From Xiphophorus maculatus (taxonomy: Eukaryota; Chordata; Actinopteri; Cyprinodontiformes; Poeciliidae), in NCBI RefSeq assembly GCF_002775205.1, contig NC_036461.1, positions 6,547,015 through 6,611,014 on the forward strand: a stretch of 64,000 nucleotides of DNA, read 5' to 3'. The notes below the pieces were generated by a model, which saw nothing but the letters and a program-made list of their open reading frames with translations, was not told the DNA's origin and made no database searches. Shown here piece by piece: positions 43,755-56,880 of this stretch. Every line of letters begins with the position of its first letter. Positions within the stretch are counted from its first letter, which is position 1. The translations under genes and the position numbers were made by a program.

Positions 43755-46700
43755 CTGATGAAGAGCACAAACAAATTCAGCTGCGTTTATTGCATTGTTT
43801 ATTGATTGTTTCATGATGGCTCAAATGAACAATGGGCTTGAAAATGGTTTAATGTGTACTGTTTTGCTGTCATGAAACAAATTAAAAACACACTTACACT
43901 TTTTCAGATCTGGTGTCAACCACCTTTCTGCAGCAGGCTCCAACCTGAAAGAAGGAAGAGAGTCAGACCATCACTCGTTTTGCACGCAAACACAGACTTT
44001 CCAGTCTCTGAAAAGCAACAAAACAATATTTAGATGGATAATCTCTGAAGTCCAATCATGACCTCCTGATGGCAAGGTCAAAAAAGCTTTCTCTCTTTGA
44101 ACGTGGTTGGATTATTCAGTTCCATAAGCAAAGCCTTTCACTGCATGCCATTGCTGCTGAGGTTGGATGCAGTAAGACAGTCATTTTCAGCTTCTTGAAA
44201 GATCCTCAGGATTACAGAACAAAAAAAGTCAAGTTGTAGACCCTAAAACATTTCACCAGTTATGAGCTGGAGGAACCACACTGGACGATCCTTATCCCAA
44301 ATTAAGCTTGCTACTGGTTCCAACTGCAGTCCCATAACCATCAGATGGCATCTATGAGAGAAGAGTTTTAAAAACAAACATCTTCAAAGGCCTCATCTCC
44401 TTCAACTGCACAAAATTTCCTGTTTGGAGTTTGTAAGAGAGCACCAAACATGGGACACTGAAAGGTGGAAGTTTTATTCTCTGATGAGAAGAAAAATAGC
44501 CTTGAAGGTCTTGATGGCTTCCAAAGTTACTGGCATGACAAGGAGATGTTTTATACATGACACAGTGCAGAGGGCACCACCACGATCTGGGGGCTTTTTC
44601 CTTACATGGAACAATGGAGGTTGAGGTTGCAGAGGCATCAAATTGCAGCTGACTATGTGGAGATGATGCAGGGGCATCGCTCATGACTGAAGGTCATCTT
44701 ATGTGAGGTAATTATTGGGTTTGTCAACTGGAAATTCTGCAGTTCACAACGCCTGCCTGACACAGGAATTCTTCCACAGAATTCTCTCTGGAATTCTCTG
44801 GAATTCTGTGTTTCCGTGGTGGTTAAATGCACCACGGAAACACACTTTTAGATCAGTGTGTTCCTCTGATCTAAATCCAATCAAGAATATTTGGGGCTGG
44901 ATGGCACAGAACGTTTACAAAAATCTTCCAGACAGGTACACAAAGCCATTTTCACCACTTGGAGCAACATTCCCTCCAGCACACGGGTGGGCAATCCAGG
45001 TCCTTGAGGGCCAGTGTCCTGCAAACCTTAGACGTCTCCCTCGTCCAACACACTTCAGTGCAATAGTTGAATCACCTCTTAAGTGCAGTCAAGTTCTCCA
45101 GAGTCCTGCTAACAGCCTCATTATTTGACTCAGGTGTGTTGAAGTAGGGACACATCTAAAGGTTGCAGGTCACTGGCCCTCGAGGCCCTAACCACATGGA
45201 AACACTACCATCAAGAATGCTGAAACAAATTTTTGAAAAGAATTAACAATATGAAACTGTTATTTCTATTTTAGGGGGATTTGATTTTTTTTTTTTTTAG
45301 ATATATGAATTTTTTGATCTGCTGATGAACAGTCTATTTCAGTTTAATGGTTGTTTGCAATACGTACAAGTGACACTGGTGTCCTGTATAAAGCAAGGAA
45401 TGGTGAAGTGCCTTCTGTGAGATATATCTGCAGCAAGATTGCTCATACCTGAGAGTTTCCAGTGTACTACTTTTACATGTTGACAGAATCTTCACTCCTG
45501 AGGGTTTGGGATGATTGTAGGCCAGGTCCAACACTTTGAGATGAGAGGGGTTAGTACTCAGAGCTAAGGCAAGAGAAGCACAGCCATCATCTGTGATCAG
45601 GCAACCTGAAAGTCTGCAAGCACACAAAAGAATACACAAGGACTGATAAGGTTATACTAAACTCAACAATTCAATTAACAGATACTATTTTAATTAAATA
45701 CGTGAGGGAAGATTATTAGATAAAAAAAAATTCTGAGAACAATAAATAGATAATTTTTGGATCACCAGTTTAACAGATGGATTTGGTTTTGGACTATGTA
45801 ATTTCCCTCTTTTGAATATTTCTGCACTTCGTCGACATTGCGAAAAAATGTTACATCTAATAACCCAGATACATTTTATTTTTTTAAAACTTAATATTTT
45901 AAACAGATATTCAGCTAGACATGGTCATTTTCAATAAATCTGAAATGCGTCTCGATTAGTCTTATTCATCAGATTAAAAGTACTTTTGCAACCAATAACC
46001 TTTAAGCAGGTATTAAACATACTTTTCATCAATATTTAAATTATCTTTAAAAGTGTTTTTATTGGTCTGATGTAATATTCTAATCTTAAATGTTGTGTTT
46101 TCATTAGCTTCAGGAAATTATCAGGTTAAGAGAAATAAAGGTGTTAAAACCTAAGTCTTTGTCTAATTAGCCAACATAATGTGTTACACTAGGGGATGGA
46201 GTTACTAAAACAATTTCAATAGCATTATAATTTATAGAATGGGTTTCTAGCTTGACAAAAATTAAAAGTTCGATAAAGGTTCTGAGTCAAACCTGAGAAC
46301 TTCCAGTTTGCAGTTTGGACTCTTCAGGCCGTCTGACAGATGTTTTACTCCTGAATCATACAGGTTGTTGTCACTCAGGTCCAACTCTTTCAAAGAACAG
46401 GACTGAGAGCTGAGCACTAAGGACAGAGCTTCACAGCTTCTTTCTGAAAGGTTACAGCCACTCAGTCTGAAATAGAAAAACAAACACAATAAACACAAAA
46501 TGTTTAACTTGATTTTTATTTTTAAATGTGACCTTTGGACAACTGTATTTTTCTTGCAAAAGATCTTTAATCTTTTGACTTCTAGAACCTTTCTTAAAGA
46601 AGCAGTATGTAAATGTTTTTGTTTTTTTACATGTTTGATAAAACTGTCACTATGTTGTGACAGTACAATATGAGACAATTGGTGAATTTCTCTCTATGGA

Positions 46701-49700
46701 CCTGCTGTCATCTGCACAAATTCATTACTCTGTCAAAAACAACCAATCAGAGGAAGGAGGAGAGTCTTAATATTGGTACATATTTGAGATTGGGTTTTCT
46801 TAGCTTAGAAGAACTGGAAGGTGTTGGATGCAGAGGTGTGAAGCACTTTGTACAGCACCCTGGGACTCTAGAATAGTCCAAACATGTCCTATGAAATAAT
46901 GAGACACACCTCTCTGTCTGGCAATCCAAGGAAAGTCTTCTGCAAGGAGAACAACTTTGGTGTGAAGGATTATGGATTTGGTGTCATTATCCTCAGGTGT
47001 TTGGGTTTCATCTGTGTTTGTACTTTGAGCATTTCCATATTTGGAGGTTCAACTTATTTCTTTCTATTTAAGTGGATTCCTTCATATTTAGTTTCTCCGT
47101 TATTTTTTTGCATTTCCTTTGATTAGAGTTTCACTAATCTCGACTTGAAAGAAAACCTTTAAATTGAATTAGGACAGCTATATCAAATTCTATTGTCAAG
47201 GACTGGTGTCCTGGCCCAATACACCTGAGTCAAATCCTCTGCATGCAGCCAATTCTGTAAAGTCACACTAATTATCTAAAAATTTGGATCAGGTGTGTTT
47301 TTAAAATAGATGCATCTAAAAGTTGCATAATACCAGTCTTCAAGGACTGTTTTTTATGTATTGTGTATGGAAAGGATGGCATTTTGTGCTGAACTGAAGG
47401 TTAATTTAGACTAACTCATAAAATGTAACTGGCTATTTAAAGTTCATAAGATTATTCAGAGATTGCTGGTCAAAATCAATTATATGTTTGTGTTTCAGGC
47501 TTTATTAAAAATTAAAACTCTGACTTACTGATCCAGCAGAACTTAGTTTTTTTGGTTTGTTTTTTGTTGTCTTTTTGTAGAGCATCATTAAAGTATCAAT
47601 ATGTTAGTTTTAAAAGTACAACAACATTTATTTATGTATATGTTAAAACTGTCAACCTGTTAGGATGGTATGAGACAGAGAAACTGTGAAAAGATTAAGC
47701 TCCTCCACCTTCCCTGAGCTACTATTGCTGCCTGAAGCATGCACATTCATTGGGCCTGGTCAAAAACAATCAAGCCAGGAGGAATGTTTTAGAGCTGTTA
47801 ATCAACCTCATATATGTGCTGCTAAATGTGCTAATAGCAGAGGAAAACCGTTTATCCACTGCCATTGATATCAGTAACTAGCCTGAGCATTTATGTCAGA
47901 CTCTTCTGTCAGAAAAAAGCTGTAGCGTAGCAGATCGAGGGGGAGGGTGTGCACACAAGAGCGATTGGTGGTGCTATTAACTAAAACTATGTAATTAGCA
48001 CACAGTTACAATAATACAAAGAATTCTGCAATTCATATTGTACTGTACATCACTTTTAATATTTACTTAAATGAGAAAAGAAATCTAAATCAACTAAAAA
48101 TAAAATTTTCCCTGCTGGTGATTTGAATTTGACTGTGGGGATACTTACAAAGCCTTGCTGGAAGCTTTGACCACAGGCAGCAGCCTCAGAAGAGCATCTT
48201 CTGAAGCTGAGTATTTCTTCAGGTCAAACTCATCCAAATATTTGCCTGATGACAATAAGAGGAAAACCAGAGCAGACCACTGAGCATTGGTGAGTTTATC
48301 TGTTGTGAGACTTCCTGAACTCAAGGACTGTTGGATCTCCTTCACCAGAGAAAGATCATTTAGTTCGTTCAGACAGTGGAACAGATTGATACTTTGTTCT
48401 GCTGACAAATTGTCATTGATCTTCTTCTTGATGTACAAGGGAGTTTCATGATTAATAGGTATGTTCATGACTGGGTTCTGTGACAGAAGGGTTTCGAGGA
48501 AAACTTGACTGGTTTCCAGTGAAAGACCCAGAAGGAAGCGAAGGAACAAATCTAGATGTCCATTCGAACTCTGTAGGGCTTTGTCAATAGCACATTCATG
48601 GAGATATTTTGGTTTTTGTTTCATAGCTATAGAAAACTTCTTAAAAGTTTTTTGTTTATTATCCATCAGGTTGACACCAGAGTTGATGAAGGTCAGATGA
48701 ACATGAAGAGCAGCCAGAAACTCCTGAATGGTCAGATGGACAAAGCAGAAAACCTTGTCCTGGTGTGGTCCTTTGTCTTCTATAAATATCTGTGTGAAGA
48801 CTCCTGAGTACACTGAGGCTGATCTGATATCTATGCCACACTCTTTCAGGTCTGACTCGTAGAAGATCAGGTTTCCTTTCTGCAGCTGATCAAAAGCCAG
48901 TTTTCCGAGAGACTTGATTATTTTTCTGCTCTCTGAACTCCAGTGTGGATCTGTCACAACTCCTCCATCAAACTTGACTTTCTTAACCTTGGTCTGAACT
49001 ACCAAAAAGTGAATGTACATCTCAGTCAGGGTTCTGGGTAGCTCTCCTCCCTCTTGGGTCTTCAACACATCGTCCAGAACTGTAGCAGTGATCCAGCAGA
49101 AGACTGGGATGTGGCACATGATGTGGAGGGTCCGTAATGTCTTAATGTAGGAGATGATATTGCTGGCTTTCTCCTCCTCTCCTCTGAACCTCTTCTTGAA
49201 ATACTCCTCTTTCTGTGGGTCAGTAAACCCTCTAACCTCTGTCATCATGTCAACACACTCAGCAGGAATCTGACTGGCTGCTGCAGGTCTTGTAGTTATC
49301 CAGAGGCGGGCTGAAGGAAGCAGTTTCCCCCTGATAAGGTTTGTCAGCAGAACATCCACTGAGGCAGGCTGTGTAACATCAGTCAGGATCTCATTGCTGT
49401 GGAAGTCCAAATGAAATCGACTCTCATCCAGGCCATCAAAGATGAATGCCACCTTGAACTGCTCGAACTGACGGATTCTTTTGGTTTCAGCAAAGAATTG
49501 ATGAACAAGTTCCACCAAACTGAAGTTTCTATCCTTCAGCACATTCAGCTCTCTGAAAGTGAATGGAAATATGAACTCAACATCATGGTTGTTTTTTTTT
49601 TCAGCCCAGTCCAGAATGAACTTTTGAGTTAAGACTGTTTTCCCAATGCCAGCCACTCCCTGTGTCATCACTGTCTTGATTGGTTCATCTCTTACAGGCA

Positions 49701-52700
49701 GAGGCTTAAAGATGTCTTCAAGTTTGATTGTTGTTTCTGGGCTCTCTGGTTTCCTGGATGCTGCTTCAATCTGTCTGACCTCTCCAGTTTCTCCTTCTGT
49801 GATGTAGAGCTCCGTGTAGATCTGATTAAGAGGAGTTTGGTTTCCTGCTTTAGGAATTCCCTCAAACAGACACTGGAACTTCTTCTTCAGAGACGATTTC
49901 AGTTGACGTTTACAAAGTACTTTTAACAGTTCTGAATGGAATGACAAGAAAAACATTAGTAATGGAAATATCATACATTATACAGAAGATATAATGTATA
50001 TACTATGTTATAATGTGCATACATTATGACATAATTTTTTTATACATTATGTGTGTGTATGTGTATATTAAATACGTACACACATGTGTATACCCATACA
50101 TACATATATATGTAATATGGTAAGAGATTGTACCGCAATCTTAAGAGACTGCTGTACAATCTCTTAAGACATAATTTCTAAGTACTGCAATGAACCTACA
50201 CTGGCCTGCTTTTATGATTTTTCGAGACAATTCATGCCCAATCTAATTTGTCTTTCTCAGCTTCTCAGAAGGAATAGAATTTTTCAGACTTAGAAATTAT
50301 AGTTGTGAGAATCACACTTCACATGTTGATTATTTAATAAGTATGTTTCTCTATGGGTGACACAGACAACTCATAGGATTGACACGTCTGTGATTGTTTG
50401 CAACTATTAAGACTCCAGTGACTCCTTTACTGTCATTGTCCAAGCTGTGATCTATGTACATGAATATCTATACCAAGATACACCATCACATTAAATCATT
50501 GAAGAAATTTTCTTACTGTTCTCGAGACGATCAGCCAGCTCTATCTGCTTCAGTCCCCTCAGAAATTTCAGAGTTATCCTCATAATTGCCTCTCTGCTTT
50601 TCCTCTTCTGCTCCTCATCTGTATGCCCTAACAGCTCTTCATCCTCAAATTGACTCCCAAATAATTTTGGGTGATCATGTCTCAGAACCTCCTGGATCTT
50701 CTTTAGTTCATTCTTCACAAATTTGACAACATGTGATTCCAACAGCTGAAAAAGAATACAAAGTGGATTTAGAAATGTTTGATTGTATAAAAACAGGTTA
50801 AAACCAGGAGAAAATGAGGAGAATAATTGCAGGTCCACTAATTTTAGCGTGTATGCCTTCATATGCTGACAAAGCGCAGAACACTGGGATAAGGATATGC
50901 AAATGTAATGACTTACCTCTGGCTATGCTATTTACTAAACTGAAACAGATTCCTAGATCTGTTTTAGCATCTATATATTTACTCTGTAGAAAAGTTGGTA
51001 TAAGCTCCAATGCAGTGATGTCTGAGGTCACTGTGCCGAACAGGAGGCATATTTACAATTAGTCATTGTCTGTCAAGTATTTTTAACATTTAAAGAATAT
51101 AAAGTAAAAATATTTTTAAAAACTTAGAAACATCCTCCAGCAATGCCTATCTTGAGCTGCTAGATATCACTTTATGGTAGCACACTGTCATGTTTTGATT
51201 CTCTGCAGAAGCGTTTCTATAAATCCAAGAAAATTTGATTATATTTTATTTGCTGCATGTTCCACAAATTGTGGAGGTAAATACGAAGGTTTAGAGCTTT
51301 GTTTTGATTATTCGCAAATGTTTTTTTCTGTTGCGCTGTACCATGTTGTATACTAATTTAAGTTAATTGAATTCTTCTTCTTTCTGTTTTTATACCTCCA
51401 GCATAATGATTTTCTACTTTATTTTTCTTTTATGCCCACTGTGCTCTCCAATATTCTCCATGATGTCAACTTATGACTCACAGAAAATCCTCATTTAAAT
51501 AGAGTGGTCTCCACCATTGTTGTTCCTGCAATCAATTGCACAGTGAATCTTTGTAAATCACATGCAACACCCCACTTCCTGTGCATACAATTCTCTTTCT
51601 TTGAGGAATTTACCATTTCTGATTCGGAACCTTTCTAGATCAGGCCCTAAATGTCACATCATGGAACCAAATATCAGATTCAGATTAAATAAACTGAAAA
51701 TCCACTGGTTCATACAGGGATCAAGAAGAAGATGATTAGAATAGCTGTGAAGTAGCAGATTTCTGCCTATGTAACTTTTACAAATGAGATCTGGATCTAA
51801 ATGGTGTTTTACCGGGTTAAATAAAGGAAAGAAAGAAAAAGCTGATGTACATGCACAGACCATAAATATGGAGTCAAGCTCTATTTGGCCCTGCAGGACA
51901 GGCTGACAACTGGAATCCTCTGATTTCTGCTGGTCCAGTCTGCAAAGTAATCACAAAGCATTAACACATTCTGTCTGTTCACACAAAGAAAAAAATCACA
52001 AGGTGAAGGTTGACAAAGACATATTGGATTATACATTAAGCTACATAAGAAGATTTACAGGTCCTGGTCATTTTCATTAGAATTAGAAGCTTTATAAAAT
52101 TCTCTTATTTTTTTAAAAAAATCCCACCCCTTCCTTTTCAAGTGTTGTGGAGCAAAGTACTCAGAGCCATTGTGTTTTATGGACATAAGTTGTCATGCTG
52201 TACACAGGGTTTCTCCCAGTGCTTTATAAGTCTGGCAGCCCACCATGCTTTACCAACTCCCCCTTTTCCCTCCCCCGCCAGGCTAAGCCTTGCTTGTTTT
52301 GTTTTTAGGAAGTTATAATTAAAAAAATGTCTTTTTTTTCTGAGCCGGATTGCAAGCGTCTCTGTTGCTCACTAGGGGGCGCATTCGGACAACTAGTGAT
52401 CCAAGCACACAATTTGAGAAAGACTGCATTAGGATAATAGCAATGTCTATGAGACATCCCATTCTTTTCTAACAATCATCATTTTTGTTTGATTCATATT
52501 TGCCCCAACAAACAATATTTAATAACTAACTTTGACCTGCCATGTTTACTTCAATATGGCTATGGTAATAACAGTAGCACAAAATATTTTTTTACTGTTA
52601 CAAAACAATAGTTGGTTACTGAAGGCAGCACTCTCACTAATGAGTGAATTTGTTTATACCAAAAGTAAAAAGTTTCCAAAATGGGGTTTACATCTTAGGT

Positions 52701-53767
52701 GAGCTCTGTTTACCTTAATGTCAATTTTACATGTCCAGTTATTTTTACAAGGTATTGTCTTCAGGTCCTGTCAGCCAAATAGTTATCTTAACATATGAGT
52801 CTTTGAGTCGTAAAATGTTTCGTTCTTGGTTATCACACCTCACCAAATGTTACTTTATTCTTGGTTTGAGCAATTTCAGAAATTCTTTTCTATATCACAA
52901 ATGGGCTGTGTTGGCACGTACACACACACACACACGCCCCTCCCCCCCCCCACACACACATTGTATGTCTATCTTCACAAGAACTTTGCACTGACTTTCA
53001 TTCATTTTTCTTTCCCTTCTGATGTCTTGTCCCATTTCAGGAGTTTTCCTTTTCCTTCAATAGTCAACATTGAGCTTTTCCCAACCTCAGTTTCAACCAC
53101 CATTACTACTAAGGTGTGAATTAAGTTTTGGTGAGGCAAGGTGGGTAAAGTGTCTTGCCCAAGGACGCAACATCTGAGACGAACAGAACTGGGATTCAAA
53201 TCGGCAACTCCCCGGTTAGTGGACAAACTCCTACCACTGTTGTCATTGTCTGTTTGAGCTCACATTAAGCACTGGATGGAATACAATACTTTTCGGACTG
53301 ATTGACTACATAGTTACAATAGTTAAATACAACTTACTTGCTTGATGTAGAAGGTTGGAAATTTATAACATCTTTCTTTGAATTGTGTCTTGAAAGGGAC
53401 AATTGATTGGCTTCAGGTTCATAATATATCCTAGTTTTAACAGATGAAATGACATAAAGGGGAAAATCGGTTAATCAAGTAAAATTAGATCCATTATTAT
53501 TGCATTGTGCCCCCTTGGTCACCTCAAGAACAGCAACAACAATAATAAGAATATGTTAGATACAGTATATGTTCCTATCTACATACCAAGAATACCGTGG
53601 CAGATATATGTGATAATGACTGAGCACAACTATAGTTGGTGATCTCACCTCTGATCTGATCTCTCATGTTCTACAGTCTGTGTGGTAAAAGCAGAAGTGG
53701 CTCCTTCTTTTCTGTCCTTCCTCTGATCCATGCTGGTAAATTCACAGCTACACCTCACACATTTCAC
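43234..53767 (-). CDS. Gene C: NLRC3-like receptor with B30.2 C-terminus, apparently intact
   Basis: Cytosolic NACHT-LRR-B30.2 receptor of the fish NLR-C type. Inferred coding exons: 53731-53649, 53430-53338, 51939-51861, 50745-50517, 49931-48149, 46466-46293, 45613-45449, 43944-43898 and 43754-43234. They sum to 3174 nt, exactly 1058 codons with stop. By residue: start peptide 1-28, one N-terminal repeat exon to 58, linker to 85, acidic helical domain 86-161, FISNA from 162, Walker A about 253-260, Walker B (IFDGLDE) about 326-331, LRR exons 756-868, junction 869-884, B30.2 885-1057. No stop or frame break was seen in any exon. Introns carry a Tc1 relic and MITE-like repeats. It is more diverged from A and B than they are from each other. 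Upstream, two candidate 5'UTR exons are present. Confidence 0.88.
43898..43944 (-). CDS. Gene C 47 nt junction exon
   Basis: Acceptor TTTCAG before 43944, donor GTAAGTG from 43897. It reads [15 protein letters not shown], a weaker match to the GLRKY junction than in gene B. Confidence 0.8.
44060..44950 (+). pseudogene. Decayed Tc1-type transposase copy in a gene C intron
   Basis: The plus strand shows scattered Tc1 transposase pieces in changing frames: [19 protein letters not shown] with a helix-turn-helix, a GGGFFLTWN-like block near 44590, and [15 protein letters not shown] near 44875, the usual DxxE end. Many frame breaks. Confidence 0.7.
44985..45192. mobile_element. MITE-like repeat (hAT-type?)
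   Basis: The ends read GGGTGGGCAATCCAGGTCCT and, on the other strand, GGGCCTCGAGGGCCAGTGAC. This is a widespread fish element with a CTTGAGGGCCAGTGTCCTGC core. A decayed relative is at 47195-47355. Confidence 0.6.
45449..45613 (-). CDS. Gene C LRR exon 2
   Basis: A 165 nt exon, acceptor TTGCAG, donor GTATGAGC. It reads [19 protein letters not shown] and [19 protein letters not shown], a clear NLR LRR pair, three codons shorter than usual. Confidence 0.9.
46293..46466 (-). CDS. Gene C LRR exon 1
   Basis: A 174 nt exon, acceptor TTTCAG before 46466, donor GTTTGA from 46292 (weak). It reads [20 protein letters not shown] and [19 protein letters not shown]. Confidence 0.93.
46500..48148. other. 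Gene C intron, MITE-like remnant only
   Basis: AT-rich. At 47195-47355 there is a decayed copy of the element at 44985 (CAAGGACTGGTGTCCTGGCC at one end). No further LRR exon was found. Confidence 0.55.
48149..49931 (-). CDS. Gene C FISNA-NACHT exon
   Basis: A 1783 nt exon, acceptor TTCAG before 49931, donor GTAAGTAT from 48148, open throughout. FISNA ([14 protein letters not shown]), Walker [15 protein letters not shown], Walker [36 protein letters not shown], and an HD2 region ending [18 protein letters not shown]. Confidence 0.95.
50030..50115. repeat. AT/GT-rich simple repeat
   Basis: Mixed TATA and TGTG runs in a gene C intron. Confidence 0.7.
50517..50745 (-). CDS. Gene C acidic helical exon
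   Basis: A 229 nt exon, acceptor TTTCAG before 50745, donor GTAAGAAA from 50516. It reads [20 protein letters not shown] and ends near ELADRLEN. This is closer to the widely shared fish form than the A and B versions. Confidence 0.87.
51861..51939 (-). CDS. Gene C linker exon
   Basis: A 79 nt exon, acceptor TTGCAG before 51939, donor GTCTGTGC from 51860. It reads [20 protein letters not shown] and ends LDSIFM. Same phases as in A and B, one codon longer. Confidence 0.8.
52914..52965. repeat. (CA)n microsatellite with a poly-C core
   Basis: ACACAC runs flank CCCCTCCCCCCCCCC in a gene C intron. Confidence 0.85.
53100..53235. repeat. Common teleost interspersed repeat, 3' part
   Basis: GTAAAGTGTCTTGCCCAAGG is followed by GGGATTCAAATCGGCAACTC, the same family as at 20814 and 28225. 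Confidence 0.5.
53338..53430 (-). CDS. Gene C N-terminal repeat exon
   Basis: A 93 nt exon, acceptor ACTAG before 53430, donor GTAAGTTG from 53337, phase 2-2. It reads [20 protein letters not shown] and ends NFQPSTSS. It keeps the EPE...S..SRxxSKKD pattern of the repeat but lacks PSC. Confidence 0.68.
53649..53767 (-). CDS. Gene C start exon
   Basis: ATG at 53731 in AGCATGG context. It reads [20 protein letters not shown] and ends ERSDQR at donor GTGAGATC from 53648, phase 2. The acceptor TTTACAG before 53767 gives about 36 nt of 5'UTR. MDQRKxRxEG is the usual start of fish NLR-C proteins. Confidence 0.83.
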
Positions 53768-53797
53768 CTGTAAAGGAAACATACATCAATTATTTGC

Positions 53798-53876
53798 ACT
53801 GCCTGTCTGCCTGCCTGCCTTCCTTTTTTCCTTCCTTCCTTCATTCCTCCCTTCCTCCCTTCCTCCCTCTCTCCTT
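53798..53876. repeat. Pyrimidine-rich (CCTT)n repeat
   Basis: CTGCCTGCCTGCCTTCC is followed by TTCC and CTCC runs. Confidence 0.8.
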
Positions 53877-53974
53877 GTTAACCATGACAACCCTACATTC
53901 TAAGAATTGTTAACTTCTCAGGGCCAAATCTTATCTGGAGAATGCCTTCTGCCTCAGTAATGGACAAGCCTCAG

Positions 53975-54640
53975 CCCAAGTCAAGTTTTATTTGTCTAAC
54001 ACATTTCAGCAACAGGGCACTGTTTTTTTACATAATAAAATATAACTTAGTAACCAATTATGAAACAATCAATAAGTATTACATTTTGTCAAATGGTATC
54101 ATTAAAATCATCAAGTAAATATAAATCAAATACATTGATCAATGTTCCAGTTAGTGTCAGTCAATGGCAAATCTCAACAGCTGGGGTTATAGCCTTGATT
54201 TAAAGGGACTCAGTGTTTCAGCTGTTTTGCGATTTTCTGAACCGTGTTCCAGATTTGTGGTGCATAGAAGCTGAATGCTGCTTCTCCTTGTTTGGTTCTG
54301 GTTCTGGGGATGCAAAGCAAACCAAAACCAGAAGACCTAAGGGGTCTGGAAGGTTGATACGATAACAGCAGATCTTTAATGTATTGTGGTGCTAAGATTT
54401 ATAAACTAACAGTATTTTAAAATCTATTCTTTGAGCTACAGGGAGCCAGTAAAGACTCTAGAACTAAGGTGACGTGCTCTATCATGCTAGTTTTAGTGAG
54501 AACGTGAACAGATGGATCAGCTGCAACTAATTGATTTTTAGGCAGATATGTGAAAACACTATTGCAGTAATCAATGCGACTAAAAAGAAACACATGGATG
54601 AGTTTCTCTAGACCTTTCTGAGACATAGTCTTTTAATCCT
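53975..54640 (-). mobile_element. Degenerate LINE fragment (reverse transcriptase C-terminus)
   Basis: The minus strand shows LEKLIHVFLFSRIDYCNSVF and further on VLTKTSMIEHVTLVLESL, typical of the end of LINE reverse transcriptases (SRIDYCNxxFxxLP). Stops and frame changes are frequent. A 3' fragment of the same family is at 61335-61560. Confidence 0.7.
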
Positions 54641-55073
54641 AGAAATGTTCTTCAGATGATAGTATGTATGTCTGTTCTTGCATGTGACTGATGCTTTTAT
54701 CTAAAGTAACTAACAAATGAGCAATTATGCTGCTGTCTACTTTATTGATTTCACATTTTTCCACTTTGAATTTATTCTGTTTAGTAGTTGAGACAAGTCA
54801 TGATGCAGCTATTGTGGAAAATTACATAAAGCAGATTACCATCATTGCCTTGCAGCCAGATAAAAATCTATTTTTTCTAGTTCTGCAAGTTTACTGTTCC
54901 TCTGGATCAAACTTTTGAGAGGCTACTGCTACAACTGTGGGATTTGGACATTGTTTTGCAAATGTCACATTGTGTTTTTAGCTTAAAAAGGAACCATAAA
55001 CATTAAGCATATTCATTAAATTCAGATCAAACTCCTAATTTCAATTGTCAACATAAAACCCAAGCAAGCTTAC

Positions 55074-55150
55074 AGTTTGTCCAATTGGTCTTAAGTGTTG
55101 AAAGAGAAGAATAATAAACTCTCCATTCCAGAGATACTCACAGATAAGCT
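55074..55150 (-). promoter_or_regulatory. Gene C candidate 5'UTR exon 1
   Basis: It ends GGACAAACT|GTAAGCTTG, matching the donor segment of the 5'UTR exons of gene A. The 5' end is unknown. Confidence 0.45.
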
Positions 55151-55689
55151 GCACAGAGGAATCTGTCTGCCACTAGTGATGGACGAAGGTAGTTTAACAA
55201 CATTCCCAAAGTTGTTTTGCTGAAGGAAGTGCAGAAGGACTATTAATATTCAAGAATTTCTTCTTCGGTCAGTGGATAGTGGCAAAAAACCATAATTAGC
55301 TATGTCTAGTGAAAAGTTGGGTAATCTTTGATGCCATTATAACCTGTTGGAAATGTTACCGTGAGAATATTATCAGGACTAATAAACAGTTCATAAGGTG
55401 TTCTAAGACAAGGCTTGAGATATGTATGTGTTATAACTCATAAAGCAAATGTATCAAACTACTGTGTGTTATCCACCAACATGAGTTGGTCAAAAATGAC
55501 ACAGTTTTAGGCTCAGATGAGAACGTCAGGTGTCACACAAACCACCTGGTTGATTTTGACATTTAATCTTTTAGTGAGAACTTCTTTGAATTTTTTTTTC
55601 TCAAAGTTGCTTTTGTTGCTGTTATCAGTTGCTTTGAGAGTTATTAGTGTAAAGATTGTGTATTTGGTTGAGAATCAATTGAGAACCTC

Positions 55690-55840
55690 AAAACATCCAT
55701 TCATGCTTAGCTCCAGTGGTCAACAGGAAAGAAGCGAACTACGCCCTGAACAGATAGCCAGTCCATCACAGGGCAACACAGAGACAGACAGGACAAACAA
55801 TCATCCACCCACACACTCATTCTTGAGAACAATTTAATTA
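55690..55840. repeat. Common teleost interspersed repeat
   Basis: GCCAGTCCATCACAGGGCAA and CACAGAGACAGACAGGACAA, a very frequent fish repeat. Its class is not resolved here. Confidence 0.55.
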
Positions 55841-56772
55841 ATCAATTGATCAGCAAGTTTAATTTCTATATCTGGCATATAGATGCATAATATTTGCACT
55901 TCACACAGTCACAATCAGCTCACCTCTCTGAGGATGAAGGTTATGATCAAGTCAATGATCCAAGTCCATATTAGATTATTGATTAATATGGGTTGTTATG
56001 TTGTACGATGTTTTAAGATCTTGTTCATGTGTCGGTTTTTTATCTCTGACACACCAAAGGTCTCTGTATGACTCTGACCTACAATGTCAGTGTTTGCCAC
56101 CAAAGCACCATCCACACACATTTGTCAGATCATTAGTTGATCTTACACATTTTGTAAAACTTTATGAATAAATGCATCACAGCCTACAGTCTTTGTACTC
56201 AGTTCCAAGTTATAAAGTCACTTATTGGTGCTTTGAGCAGAACCTCTCCATTAGAGACAAAGTTCCAGCATACAAACATTTCAGGTGAAAATTTGTTCCT
56301 CATGTTCGGTAGTTGAATGTGGTTCTGTTCTCAATGGTTGTTTCCGCTGTTGCCGTCTTTATCTCACAGAATTGAAAAAACTGTACAATGTTCTTTTCTT
56401 CTACTAAGCCACAACAAACTTTCATCAAATCCAATACTTTTTCAGGAAAACTTTAAAAAGCTATTACATATTCTGTCTATATATAATTACCTAGAAACAT
56501 TCATTTTTAACACAAAGGAAGTTTTTGTTTGCATTTTATAGTAAACTAAAGTTTGAGCTCCAAATATTAGAACCATTAATCACTTTAATCAAGGAAAAAA
56601 ATACCCATGATCAATTAAGTTATTCTAGTAATTCTCTAGATTCCTCTTCAGAATAGAAAAACAACACACTGTGTTAAAATAAGAAGGGAACATCAGAAAT
56701 GCATCAGAAAACAGAATAAAACTAAAAGAATTTGCTAAATATAAAGTAGAACCTAAAAGAAAGCAAACTTAC

Positions 56773-56880
56773 ATTTTGTTCAAGCAGGCTGAAGTGTTTA
56801 AGAGGAAGAAATGATCATACACTTGAACTGCTTCATGGAATGAGGCAGAGTTTTACCCATGACTGAGAAAAAGCAGATAG
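56773..56880 (-). promoter_or_regulatory. Gene C candidate 5'UTR exon 2
   Basis: It ends TTGAACAAAAT|GTAAGTTTG, the same type as 55074. It may be an alternative first exon. Confidence 0.4.
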
